Positions 1 to 7,639 of a stretch of 22,951 nucleotides of DNA are shown here, piece by piece (within the stretch, counting starts at the first letter, position 1; the number at the start of each line of letters is the position of its first letter). The stretch comes from Prevotellaceae bacterium. GTDB taxonomy: Bacteria; Bacteroidota; Bacteroidia; Bacteroidales; UBA932. The translations under genes were made by a program, and so were the position numbers. The stretch is taken from positions 1 to 22,951 of the forward strand of contig JAIRLC010000021.1 in assembly GCA_031259645.1 (NCBI GenBank). Reading direction: 5' to 3'. A model generated the notes under the pieces. It saw nothing but the letters and a program-made list of their open reading frames with translations. It did not search any database and was not told the origin of the DNA.

Positions 1-1
1 C

Positions 2-1792
2 ATTACCGCAGCGCTTTATTTTCCTTCGTCACTCGAAAACAACTTTACCCGCTATTGGGACGACGAAACCATTGTGGTGCAAAACGAGGATATTCGCGGC
101 TTGTCGTGGGAACATCTGGGAAATATGTTTACCCGCTCGTATTATGACATGTACTGTCCGGTGAAAATTTTGTCGCACACGCTCGATTACTATTTGTTCG
201 AGTTGGATCCGGCGGGCTACCACTTGATGTCGTTGCTGTATCATCTCATCAACATTCTGTTGCTTTTTACGTTGATTCGTGTCATGTTGAAGAGCACGCC
301 GGCGGCGCTGCTGGCGGCGTTGCTGTATGCCTTGCACCCTCTGGCGGTGGAAACCGTGTCGTGGGTTACGGGGCGCGGCGATTTGCTGTATGCCCTGTTC
401 GCTTTCCCTGCCTTGATTTATTACGTGAAATATCTCACGCAAGGCAGGAAGCGCAAATATTTCCTTTTCACATTTTTGTTTTTTGTGCTTTCCGGCCTGT
501 CGAAACCCACTGCCATGACGTTGCCGGTTACCCTGTTCGTTTTCGATTGGTATTATAAACGTAAAGTATTTTCAAAAGAGGTAATCCTTGAGAAAGTCCC
601 GTTTTTAGTCATATCCGTGGTGTTGGGTATTCTTTCCATCAAGTTGCGCGGCTCGGGAGCGCCCGAAATTTCAGGGTTCCTTGAGTTTTTCAAAAGCTAC
701 AAAGGCTATTTGTTTATCACCTATCCGTTGGCTTTTTACATGGTGAAATTCGTATTTCCGTTGCCGCTCAGTTTTATTTACCCGCACGTGTCCTACTATT
801 TTTATAACCGGTTGATGCTTCCGCCGCTGGTGTGGCTGTCGCCGTTTATCCTGCTGGCGGCGCTCATTGTCATAGTCAAGGCGAAGACGATGCGCCGGCC
901 ATTGGTGTTTGGCGGACTGTTTTATTTTACCACCATTTTTTCCACGTTGCAGATTATACCCATCGTGGCGGTGTCGGCGCACGACCGCTATTTCTATGTG
1001 CCCATTTTCGGCTTCCTGTTTTTCACGGCGTGGCTGTACACCTACTTCAAACAAGAGAACAGGATAAAAGCCCTTCGCATTTATGTGACGGCGATACTGG
1101 CCGTATCGGTGGCATTCGCCTACATTTCTTTCGACCGCACTAAAATATGGAAAAGCACGGTAACGCTGTTTGAAGACGTTATGAAAAAACAACCGTACTT
1201 TATTGAGGGCTACGACAAAATGTCGGAACACTACTTTATTGGGGCTAACAACCGGAGCGCTACGGGAGATCACGAGAATGCCGCAGGAGACTTCCGGAAT
1301 GCCATTACGTGGGCGAAGGTTACATTGAAGAAGCGCGACAACTATCCCGGCGAGTATCTCCGGTTGGTAAAATGCCACTTGGCGCTCAATGAGCCCGATT
1401 CGGCCATGATTTATGCGCCGTATGCGGTAAAGAGCGCGGGCAACATGCAACAAATGTTGGAAGCCTACGGTCTGAAAGGTTACCTCGACATGCGTGCGGG
1501 ACGTTATGCCGATGCGGTGGCCGATTATGATATGCTGTTGAAATATAATCCGAATGTGGTGGGCGACCTGTTTCAGCGGGCGGTGGCGAAAATGTCGATG
1601 CAGCAATATGAGCCGGCGCTGGCCGATTTCAACAAGGCCTTGCAAATTAATCCGGAGCACCCCGACGCCTGTTTTATGCGCGGGGTCTTGTACTTCCAGA
1701 TGGGACAGCGGGCGGCCGCCAAAGCCGACTTCAATAAGGCCAACAGCTTGGGCTATCCGGAGGCGGCAGCGTGGTTAGATAGACTCAAGTAA
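2..1792 (+). CDS. TMTC-like multi-spanning membrane glycosyltransferase with C-terminal TPR repeats (5' partial)
   Basis: The reading frame is open to the left edge, so the start lies outside the window; 596 residues are visible. The first ~370 residues are a chain of hydrophobic segments and the last ~200 are TPR repeats (GRYADAVADYDMLLKYNP, QQYEPALADFNKALQINP). Near the visible N-terminus is an acidic D20-D21-E22 followed by V-x-N-x-D-I, like the first-loop acidic motif of GT-C fold glycosyltransferases. Further conserved-looking blocks are YHLMSLLYHLIN, ALHPLAVETVSWVTGRGDLL and LSKPTAMTLP. From memory this order matches eukaryotic TMTC proteins, which are ER O-mannosyltransferases with TPRs, and related bacterial proteins. 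By inference it uses a lipid-linked sugar donor at the inner membrane and its TPRs bind a protein partner or acceptor; the acceptor is unknown. The next gene, fabG, has its own promoter, so an operon is unlikely. Family call is fairly firm, activity is not shown. Confidence 0.75.
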   Translation: MTAALYFPSSLENNFTRYWDDETIVVQNEDIRGLSWEHLGNMFTRSYYDMYCPVKILSHTLDYYLFELDPAGYHLMSLLYHLINILLLFTLIRVMLKSTPAALLAALLYALHPLAVETVSWVTGRGDLLYALFAFPALIYYVKYLTQGRKRKYFLFTFLFFVLSGLSKPTAMTLPVTLFVFDWYYKRKVFSKEVILEKVPFLVISVVLGILSIKLRGSGAPEISGFLEFFKSYKGYLFITYPLAFYMVKFVFPLPLSFIYPHVSYYFYNRLMLPPLVWLSPFILLAALIVIVKAKTMRRPLVFGGLFYFTTIFSTLQIIPIVAVSAHDRYFYVPIFGFLFFTAWLYTYFKQENRIKALRIYVTAILAVSVAFAYISFDRTKIWKSTVTLFEDVMKKQPYFIEGYDKMSEHYFIGANNRSATGDHENAAGDFRNAITWAKVTLKKRDNYPGEYLRLVKCHLALNEPDSAMIYAPYAVKSAGNMQQMLEAYGLKGYLDMRAGRYADAVADYDMLLKYNPNVVGDLFQRAVAKMSMQQYEPALADFNKALQINPEHPDACFMRGVLYFQMGQRAAAKADFNKANSLGYPEAAAWLDRLK

Positions 1793-1823
1793 GATGCAAT
1801 TAACGTGACATTGGCCGGGAAAA

Positions 1824-1855
1824 TTTGTATAAGCCGTAAAAATGTTGTATTTTTG
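1824..1855 (+). promoter_or_regulatory. Bacteroidota-type promoter for fabG and its downstream lipoprotein
   Basis: TTTG at 1824-1827 and TATTTTTG at 1848-1855 are separated by 20 bases, an exact match to the TTTG / TAnnTTTG (-33/-7) consensus of the Bacteroidota primary sigma factor. The -7 box ends 28 bases before the fabG ATG. Confidence 0.75.
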
Positions 1856-1883
1856 TTTGTTCATTTAATTTAAAGATACGCGA

Positions 1884-2633
1884 ATGAAGAAATTATTAGA
1901 AGGAAAAGTGGCTATTGTGACGGGTGCTGCACGCGGTATTGGGAAAGCGGTGGCGTTGCGTCTTGCACAGGAAGGTTGTAATATCGCTTTTACCGATTTG
2001 GCCTATGATGACAATGCACAGAAAACCGAAACGGAAATTGCCGCATTGGGCGTAAAGGCGAAAGCCTATGCGTCAAATGCCGCCAAGTTTGACGATACCC
2101 ACAAGGTAGTGGAAGAAATTTTGAAGGATTTCGGCCGGATCGACGTCTTGATCAATAATGCCGGTATTACACGCGACGGTTTGATGATGCGCATGAGCGA
2201 AGAACAGTGGGACATTGTGATCAACATCAACCTGAAGTCGGCCTTTAATTTCACGCATGCGGTTATTCCCACTATGATGCGTCAGCGGGCGGGAAGCATT
2301 GTGAACATGAGCTCGGTGGTGGGCGTGTCGGGCAATGCGGCGCAAGCCAACTATTCCGCGTCCAAAGCCGGTTTGATCGGGTTGACGAAGTCAACCGCCA
2401 AGGAAATGGGCTCGCGCGGCATCCGCGCCAATGCCATTGCGCCGGGCTTTATCATTACCGACATGACGCACCAACTGTCGGATGAAGTGCGGGAAAAATG
2501 GATAGAAACCATTCCATTGCGCCGTGGGGGAACACCCGAAGATGTGGCCAATGTGGCGCTATTCCTTGCGTCCGACTTGTCGTCGTATGTATCCGGACAA
2601 GTAATTACCGTGTGTGGCGGTATGAATATGTGA
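1884..2633 (+). CDS. fabG: 3-oxoacyl-[acyl-carrier-protein] reductase
   Basis: FabG reduces 3-oxoacyl-ACP to 3-hydroxyacyl-ACP with NADPH in the cytosolic type II fatty acid synthesis cycle. The 249-residue protein has the usual length of a classical short-chain dehydrogenase. Visible motifs are the nucleotide-binding TGAARGIG (residues 13-20), NNAG (91-94), and the catalytic set N116, S144, Y157, K161 in SSVVG and YSASK. The stretch INNAGITRDGLMMRM is a hallmark that separates FabG from other SDR enzymes, and the C-terminus SGQVITVCGGMNM is also typical. The ATG at 1884 lies 28 bases after a strong promoter match. The stop codon overlaps the ATG of the next gene by one base, so the downstream lipoprotein is probably translated by coupling. 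A different SDR substrate cannot be excluded, but the hallmark makes FabG much the best call. Confidence 0.93.
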   Translation: MKKLLEGKVAIVTGAARGIGKAVALRLAQEGCNIAFTDLAYDDNAQKTETEIAALGVKAKAYASNAAKFDDTHKVVEEILKDFGRIDVLINNAGITRDGLMMRMSEEQWDIVININLKSAFNFTHAVIPTMMRQRAGSIVNMSSVVGVSGNAAQANYSASKAGLIGLTKSTAKEMGSRGIRANAIAPGFIITDMTHQLSDEVREKWIETIPLRRGGTPEDVANVALFLASDLSSYVSGQVITVCGGMNM

Positions 2634-3604
2634 TGAAACGTGTACTACATATATGTTTTCTTTTTCTTGCGGTTTCCATGGCCTCGTGCGGCACTGCCGT
2701 GCGGTTGGTGCAGATAGAAACGCTGAGTCCGGCAAAGGACCCGGTGCAATATGCCGATAAAACATTTGCCATATTCAATGCGTTGCATGTGGCCCAAGAA
2801 GAGGAGGAAAGCAAGGTGACATACGCCACCGACAGTGTGATGGTGAACCTGCTTGCCGAAGGCGCAAAAGAGGAATTGGAAAAATCGCCGCTCTTTGACG
2901 ATTATGATATTCCTGTATTTAACCTCCCCTTGTTCTGCGACGAGGCATGCCCCGAATTGCATGATACGGCTTATATGGCAAGCCTGTCGGAACAATCGCA
3001 AGCTACCTTGCTGCTGATTATTGACAATGCGGCCACAAATCTGGTGCAAAAACACAAGGGTGCGAAAGAAAACACGTTCTACATTTCTTACGCTGCCTCA
3101 TACCGGTTTTATGATGCTACACAGCATCGTTATATTGCAACCCAACAGTTAAATGACAGTTTAAGTTTTGTAAACCCATTGCTTCGGAATTTAACCGGCG
3201 AAGATGTACAGGAAATATGGCGTGAAGTCATTCGCGATGCAGGCCGCCGGTCCTTGGGGTTGACGGTGCCGCACTGGGAAACGAACTACCGGTTTTATTA
3301 CCTGCCTTTCGCGCTTTCGAGCAGCGCATGGAATGACGCCGCTTTCTATGTCGAACGGGGCAATTGGCCTGAAGCCATGAGAATATGGGGGCAGTTGGCG
3401 GGTTCTTCCACAGGGAAAAAAGCCGCGTATGCCGCTTTCAATATGGCGCTGGGCGCGGAAATGTTGAACGAATACGAATTGGCGCTGGAATGGCTGGCCT
3501 TGGCCGATGAAAATGCACGTCTTGAGGAAACAGGCGATTACCGGAAACGCATACAGCAACGTATGGCCGACATGGAAAAATTGAATAAACAGTTAGGATA
3601 TTAA
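2633..3604 (+). CDS. Lipoprotein with C-terminal TPR-like region, resembles DUF6340 family
   Basis: The 323-residue protein begins with a lipoprotein signal: K2 R3, a hydrophobic core, then the lipobox V-S-M-A-S-C with the modified cysteine at residue 19. The start at 2633 was chosen because it gives this signal peptide and overlaps the fabG stop by one base; upstream in-frame codons lie inside fabG. The N-terminal half (VQIETLSPAKDPVQYADKTF and onward) and the helical C-terminal half with GNWPEAMRIWGQLAG and AAFNMALGAEMLNEYELALEW resemble, from memory, the Bacteroidota family DUF6340, whose function is unknown. It is expected to be anchored in the cell envelope. There is no terminator between it and fabG. 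The tRNA-Thr promoter overlaps its last codons. Lipoprotein call is firm, family moderately so, function unknown. Confidence 0.8.
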   Translation: MKRVLHICFLFLAVSMASCGTAVRLVQIETLSPAKDPVQYADKTFAIFNALHVAQEEEESKVTYATDSVMVNLLAEGAKEELEKSPLFDDYDIPVFNLPLFCDEACPELHDTAYMASLSEQSQATLLLIIDNAATNLVQKHKGAKENTFYISYAASYRFYDATQHRYIATQQLNDSLSFVNPLLRNLTGEDVQEIWREVIRDAGRRSLGLTVPHWETNYRFYYLPFALSSSAWNDAAFYVERGNWPEAMRIWGQLAGSSTGKKAAYAAFNMALGAEMLNEYELALEWLALADENARLEETGDYRKRIQQRMADMEKLNKQLGY

Positions 3605-3624
3605 AAATATATTTACTAAATTTG
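3593..3624 (+). promoter_or_regulatory. Promoter for tRNA-Thr
   Basis: TAAATTTG at 3617-3624 matches the TAnnTTTG -7 element, and TTAG at 3593-3596 is a degenerate -33 box with a 20-base spacer. The -7 box ends 19 bases before the mature tRNA start. It overlaps the 3' end of the preceding lipoprotein gene. It may also be the only promoter of the binding-protein gene that follows the tRNA. Confidence 0.6.
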
Positions 3625-3643
3625 TCCCCCTTATTCAAATTAC

Positions 3644-3715
3644 GCCTCCTTAGCTCAGCGGTAGAGCAGCTCATTCGTAATGAGCAGGTCGACGGTTCAA
3701 ATCCGTTGGGAGGCT
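3644..3715 (+). tRNA. tRNA-Thr (anticodon CGT)
   Basis: A complete 72-base cloverleaf can be folded by eye. The acceptor stem pairs GCCTCCT with GGGAGGC (one T-G pair). The anticodon stem GCTCA/TGAGC closes the loop TTCGTAA, placing anticodon CGT at 3676-3678, which reads threonine codon ACG. The D arm contains AGCTCAGCGGTAGAGC and the T arm has GACGG-TTCAAAT-CCGTT. The discriminator base is T, and CCA is not encoded (the next bases are CA then CTCC), so CCA must be added after transcription. A T-rich run follows immediately and is also the beginning of the signal-peptide coding sequence of the next gene. Confidence 0.95.
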
Positions 3716-4827
3716 CACTCCTTTTTTTAATAGCTGTTTTTTTTGCGTCGTGCGGCAATGCCGGTACAGCGCCGCAACAGGCCGACGCATATTATACCCC
3801 GCAGTATGCCGCCGGTTTTTATATGGAGAAACAGGGTGAGGATAAATTGCTTCATGTGAAAGATCCGTGGCAAGGCGCCGAACAGGTCAACTATACCTAT
3901 CGCCTTTGCGCCCGTAGTGATAGCGCGGCGCTGGCCGCTTCGTTGATGACTATTCCCGTTCCGGTTGAACGGGCGGTATGTCTGTCCACCACGCACCTTG
4001 CTTTCATTGACGCCTTGCAGGAGGCCGCTACTGTGGTGGGCGTATCGGGTGTGAGATATGTGTCGAATCCCCTCATACAGGCGCGGGCGGCGGCCGGCCA
4101 TGTGCGGGATGTGGGCTATGAAACCGGCGTGTATTATGAGCAGTTGGCCCTGCTGAAGCCCGATGTGGTGTTTGCTTATGGAATAGCCGGCGAGATGCGC
4201 AGTGTGGCCGATAAGCTGCATGCCATGGGCATCAGGGTGGTGTTTGTGGGCGACTATCTCGAAGAAACCCCGTTGGGGAAAGCCGAAACACTGCTTGCTT
4301 TTGCGGCTTTTTATAATAAAGAAGACGCCGCCAAAGCTTTGTTTCAACATATCGTTGATGATTATTGTGCGGTGAAAAAGAAGGTGGATACTGCCGCTTA
4401 TCGTCCGAAGATATTGCTCAATGCGCCGTGGCGCAATGCGTGGTATTTTCCGGGCACGCGCAATTACCTCACGGCGCTTATTCACGATGCCGGCGGCGAG
4501 GTGCTGGGCAGCCGCCCGGGACGCAACAGCACGCCGTTAAGTTTCGAGGCGGCATACCGCTATGCCATGCAAGCCGACTTCTGGCTGCATCCCAATCACT
4601 ATAATACGTTGGATGAATTGAAACGTAATGACCCGCGTTTTGCGGCCATCCCGGCTTTTCGGCAACATCGCGTTTTTAACAACTCCCTGCGCAGCACGCC
4701 CGGAGGCGGTAGCGATTTTTGGGAGTCGGGCGTGGTGCGGCCCCACATTATACTCCGCGATGTGATCAGCATTTTGCACCCTGATCTGTTGCCGGAACGC
4801 CAGTTGGAATATTATAAACAACTATGA
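3706..4827 (+). CDS. Lipoprotein substrate-binding protein of an iron/B12-class ABC transporter (start uncertain)
   Basis: This is a cluster A-2 type (FepB/BtuF/TroA-like) periplasmic binding protein. Visible features are VERAVCLSTTHLAFIDAL, GYETGVYYEQLALLKPDVVF and the C-terminal lobe with FPGTRNYLTALIHDAGGEVL and SFEAAYRYAMQADFWLHP. A hydrophobic run and lipobox F-F-A-S-C put the lipidated cysteine at 3751-3753. No ATG, GTG or TTG lies in frame between the tRNA end and the signal peptide. The nearest in-frame candidate is TTG at 3706 inside the tRNA acceptor/T-arm region, giving MGGSLLFLIAVFFASC, which lacks the usual positive charges. The frame stays open through the tRNA back to a TTG at 3622, but that codon is part of the -7 box. 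Its probable partners, the FecCD permease and ATPase, are at 16682-18732. Ligand is undetermined: corrinoid, haem or ferric siderophore are all possible. Confidence 0.75.
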   Translation: MGGSLLFLIAVFFASCGNAGTAPQQADAYYTPQYAAGFYMEKQGEDKLLHVKDPWQGAEQVNYTYRLCARSDSAALAASLMTIPVPVERAVCLSTTHLAFIDALQEAATVVGVSGVRYVSNPLIQARAAAGHVRDVGYETGVYYEQLALLKPDVVFAYGIAGEMRSVADKLHAMGIRVVFVGDYLEETPLGKAETLLAFAAFYNKEDAAKALFQHIVDDYCAVKKKVDTAAYRPKILLNAPWRNAWYFPGTRNYLTALIHDAGGEVLGSRPGRNSTPLSFEAAYRYAMQADFWLHPNHYNTLDELKRNDPRFAAIPAFRQHRVFNNSLRSTPGGGSDFWESGVVRPHIILRDVISILHPDLLPERQLEYYKQL

Positions 4828-7341
4828 TATAGAATCCACTTTCGTATCTTTCCCGTCGCCGGTTAGTCCAATGAACAATTTTTGCCCTGTTTTTACTTGC
4901 AGCCTGATGATTGCCTCGGCAATCGGGTCTTCCAAGTAGCGCTGCATGGCGCGTCTCAACGGCCGCGCGCCGAATTGCGGGTCGTAGCCCTGTTCCGCCA
5001 CAAATTTCTTCGCTTCCTGCGAAATGTCTATCTCATAACCTGCGTGGTGGATGCGGTCATACAGTTCTTTCAATTCGATATTGATGATTTCGTAAATATT
5101 CTCTTGCGTCAACGTATTAAACAGCACTTGTTCATCTACGCGATTTAGAAATTCGGGCGTGAAAGTTTTTCGCAGGGCTTTTTCAATAATGCTGCGTGTG
5201 TTCTCGGTGGCGTTGCGTTTCGTGGCGTTGGCGAAACCCACGCCTTGCCCAAATTCTTTCACTTCGCGACTGCCGATGTTCGAAGTCATGATGAGCACTG
5301 TGTTGCGGAAATCAATTTTACGTCCCGAACTGTCGGTGAGCGTTCCTTCGTCGAGCACTTGCAGCAGCAAGTTAAAAATGTCGGAATGCGCTTTCTCGAT
5401 TTCGTCGAGTAAGACCACTGCATAGGGTTTGCGGCGCACCCGTTCCGTTAGCTGTCCGCCTTCTTCATACCCCACATAGCCCGGAGGCGCGCCAATCAAC
5501 CGGCTCAGCGCATGTTTCTCCATATACTCGCTCATGTCGATGCGTACCATGTTGTCGGTTGTGTCAAACAGGTATTCCGTCAGCACCTTTGCCAACTGCG
5601 TTTTTCCCACACCTGTGGGGCCTAAAAAAATGAAGCTGCCGATGGGTTTGTTCGGGTCTTTCAACCCTGCGCGGTTGCGTTGTATGGCGCGCACCACCTT
5701 ATCCACCACTTCATCCTGCCCGATAACTAATCCTTTCAGCGCTTCGCCCATCTTGAGCAGGCGCTCGCTCTCTTCTTGCGCCACGCGGCGGATGGGCACA
5801 TTCGCCATCATGGATACCACTTCCGCCACCTTTTCATCATCGACTATCTCATAATTCCGCGCCTGTTCCACGTTCCATTCTTTTTCTTTCTCCTTATATA
5901 CTTTCTGCAGCTCCACTTCGCGGTATTGCATGGTGCGGGCGGCTTCGTAATCCTCCTTGTCGGCCAGCGCCAATTTCTCCAATTTCACGTGTTCTATTTC
6001 CTTTTCCAATTCTTCCAATTGCGGCGGTATGGCTATGTTTTCAATATGTACACGTGCGCCGGCTTCGTCGAGTGCGTCAATGGCCTTGTCGGGCAGGCTG
6101 CGGTCGGTGATATAGCGCTGGGTCAGGTACACGCAGGCTTTAATGGCCCCTGGCGTGTAGGTGACGCTATGGTGTTTTTCGTAACGTTCTTTGATGTTCT
6201 GCAAAATTTCAACGGTTTCTTCCGGGGAAGTGGGATCTACCATAATCTTTTGGAAGCGGCGTTCCAGCGCGCCGTCTTTCTCAATGTAATTACGGTATTC
6301 ATCCAACGTGGTGGCGCCGATACATTGTATTGAGCCGCGTGCCAGCGCAGGCTTCAGCATATTGGCTGCATCTAACGAGCCGCCCGCGCCACCGGCGCCT
6401 ACCAACGTGTGCAACTCGTCGATAAATAAAATCAGGTTCGGCGTTTTCGTTAGTTCATTTAAAATCGCCTTCATCCGTTCCTCGAATTGGCCGCGATATT
6501 TAGTGCCCGCCACAATCGACGCCACATCAAGGGCGATAATTCGTTTTCCGAGCAGCACGCGCGACACTTTGCGCTGGGCGATACGCAGGGCCAGACCTTC
6601 GGCAATGGCCGATTTCCCCACGCCCGGCTCGCCAATGAGCACCGGATTGTTTTTTTTGCGGCGGCTCAGGATTTGGGCCAACCGCTCAATTTCTTTTTCG
6701 CGCCCCACCACCGGGTCTAATTTTCCCGACAGCGCCGCCTCCGTGAGGTCAATGCCGTAATTGTCGAGTGTGGGCGTGTCGCTTTGCGGCTTTTCAAACT
6801 CGCCCGCCGCCGCCCGCTTTGCCCGCGCTTGGTTATTCTTTTTGGGCGCTTCGTCCGTTGTTTCTTCGTAGTCCACCGTATTTTTCGGCAACGGAGGTTT
6901 CCCGTTTGTGAAGTGTGCAAAGGCCAGCGGATAGTCAATGCCGTACTTGGACATTATCCGGGCGCTTTCGCTCCCTTCCTTGTGTAGCAAGGCCAGCAGG
7001 AGATGTTTGGCAGTGGGTTTTTTCTCGTCTTTCATTGCCATAGCTTCCAGATATATGGCCCGCAGGATGAAATCCGTATGGTGTGATATTTTTAATCGTG
7101 TGCTTTCTTCATAAGGGATGATTGCCCCTGTGCCCACAGCGCTTTCAATTTCTTTTTTTAGAGTTTCGGGTTTTACTTTCAGTTCCGTGAGCAGGGCTGT
7201 TGCCTCATTGTCGCCGTGACGCAGGATGCCTAACAGTAAGTGTTCCGGCCCAATTGTGTAGTTGCCTAAGCGCATGGCCTCTTCACGGCTGTAAGTCATG
7301 ATTTTTTGTACCTCGTCCGACAATTGTAGCTGCAAATTCAT
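4822..7341 (-). CDS. clpC: ATP-dependent Clp protease ATP-binding subunit ClpC
   Basis: This 839-residue class I Hsp100 AAA+ unfoldase feeds substrates to the ClpP peptidase in the cytosol. It has a double Clp-N domain (starting SDEVQKIMTYSREEAMRLG and repeated near residue 80), a charged linker, a first AAA+ module with Walker A GEPGVGKS (237-244), a short UVR-type middle segment around DYEAARTMQYREVEL, and a second AAA+ module with Walker A GPTGVGKT (574-581). A V-G-F tripeptide at 701-703 matches the ClpP-docking loop and distinguishes it from ClpB. The ATG at 7341 was preferred to the TTG at 7368, because the latter overlaps the -7 box and adds residues absent from the family. ClpP is not in the window. 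Its stop codon overlaps that of the convergent binding-protein gene, leaving no room for a terminator between them. Confidence 0.93.
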   Translation of the reverse strand: MNLQLQLSDEVQKIMTYSREEAMRLGNYTIGPEHLLLGILRHGDNEATALLTELKVKPETLKKEIESAVGTGAIIPYEESTRLKISHHTDFILRAIYLEAMAMKDEKKPTAKHLLLALLHKEGSESARIMSKYGIDYPLAFAHFTNGKPPLPKNTVDYEETTDEAPKKNNQARAKRAAAGEFEKPQSDTPTLDNYGIDLTEAALSGKLDPVVGREKEIERLAQILSRRKKNNPVLIGEPGVGKSAIAEGLALRIAQRKVSRVLLGKRIIALDVASIVAGTKYRGQFEERMKAILNELTKTPNLILFIDELHTLVGAGGAGGSLDAANMLKPALARGSIQCIGATTLDEYRNYIEKDGALERRFQKIMVDPTSPEETVEILQNIKERYEKHHSVTYTPGAIKACVYLTQRYITDRSLPDKAIDALDEAGARVHIENIAIPPQLEELEKEIEHVKLEKLALADKEDYEAARTMQYREVELQKVYKEKEKEWNVEQARNYEIVDDEKVAEVVSMMANVPIRRVAQEESERLLKMGEALKGLVIGQDEVVDKVVRAIQRNRAGLKDPNKPIGSFIFLGPTGVGKTQLAKVLTEYLFDTTDNMVRIDMSEYMEKHALSRLIGAPPGYVGYEEGGQLTERVRRKPYAVVLLDEIEKAHSDIFNLLLQVLDEGTLTDSSGRKIDFRNTVLIMTSNIGSREVKEFGQGVGFANATKRNATENTRSIIEKALRKTFTPEFLNRVDEQVLFNTLTQENIYEIINIELKELYDRIHHAGYEIDISQEAKKFVAEQGYDPQFGARPLRRAMQRYLEDPIAEAIIRLQVKTGQKLFIGLTGDGKDTKVDSIS

Positions 7342-7365
7342 ATAAATCAATTCAAAAATTTCCCG

Positions 7366-7373
7366 CAAAGATA
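7366..7373 (-). promoter_or_regulatory. -7 promoter element for clpC
   Basis: Read on the minus strand this is TATCTTTG, an exact TAnnTTTG match ending 24 bases before the clpC ATG. No clear TTTG -33 box is seen at the expected distance, where instead the heptamer repeat begins. Confidence 0.55.
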
Positions 7374-7381
7374 CAAAAAAT

Positions 7382-7506
7382 AGTTAAGAGTTAGGCGCAG
7401 GGCGTTAAGCGTTGATACTTAAATCTTTAACTTTTTGAATCTTAACAAAAACAACTGCTTCCACGTGCGGGCGTGCGACAGTACCTTAACTCTTAACTTT
7501 TAACTG
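7382..7506. repeat. Inverted arrays of a GTTAAGN-type heptamer in the clpC-gyrA gap
   Basis: The 298-base gap between clpC and gyrA holds two short arrays in opposite orientation. On the left are GTTAAGA GTTAGGC (7383-7396) and GTTAAGC GTTGATA (7404-7417). On the right are three contiguous heptamers of the form TTAACTN (7486-7506). The 11-mer GTTAAGAGTTA at 7383-7393 is the exact reverse complement of 7487-7497. The centre is A/T-rich and then G/C-rich, with no ORF or RNA gene recognised. It could be a remnant of a small dispersed element or a foldable regulatory region. Confidence 0.6.
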
Positions 7507-7579
7507 ACTCGCACAAGGGTAGGAAACATTTTGAATATCGCAAATGTGAAATGGCATTAATGCGCATTGTTGAAAATTC

Positions 7580-7612
7580 TTTGCGAAAATAGCTTTTTTT
7601 TCAATAATTTTG
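7580..7612 (+). promoter_or_regulatory. Bacteroidota-type promoter for gyrA
   Basis: TTTG at 7580-7583 and TAATTTTG at 7605-7612 with a 21-base spacer match the -33/-7 consensus. The -7 box ends 27 bases before the gyrA ATG at 7640, which rules out the upstream in-frame TTG at 7610 as a start. Confidence 0.72.
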
Positions 7613-7639
7613 CTTATCTTAGCGCTCCTTTTAATTATA

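Noticed and set aside
671..1660. Long minus-strand open frame opposite the TMTC-like gene
   Set aside because: The plus strand encodes a recognisable membrane and TPR protein; the antisense product is Arg/His-rich without domains.
3622..3705. N-terminal extension of the binding protein through the tRNA from TTG 3622
   Set aside because: The TTG is part of the -7 box and so would not be transcribed from that promoter, and the residues are simply a translation of the tRNA gene, a frequent annotation artefact.
3700..3716. Integration site (att) at the tRNA-Thr 3' end
   Set aside because: No second copy of the tRNA 3' end and no integrase gene were seen in the window.
3680..3730. Short ORF ATG 3680 to TAA 3730 inside and after the tRNA
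   Set aside because: A 16-codon translation of tRNA sequence has no independent support as a gene; it is mentioned only as a possible n-region if the T-run length changed.
7342..7368. Longer ClpC start at TTG 7368
   Set aside because: It overlaps the -7 promoter element and adds nine residues before the normal family N-terminus.
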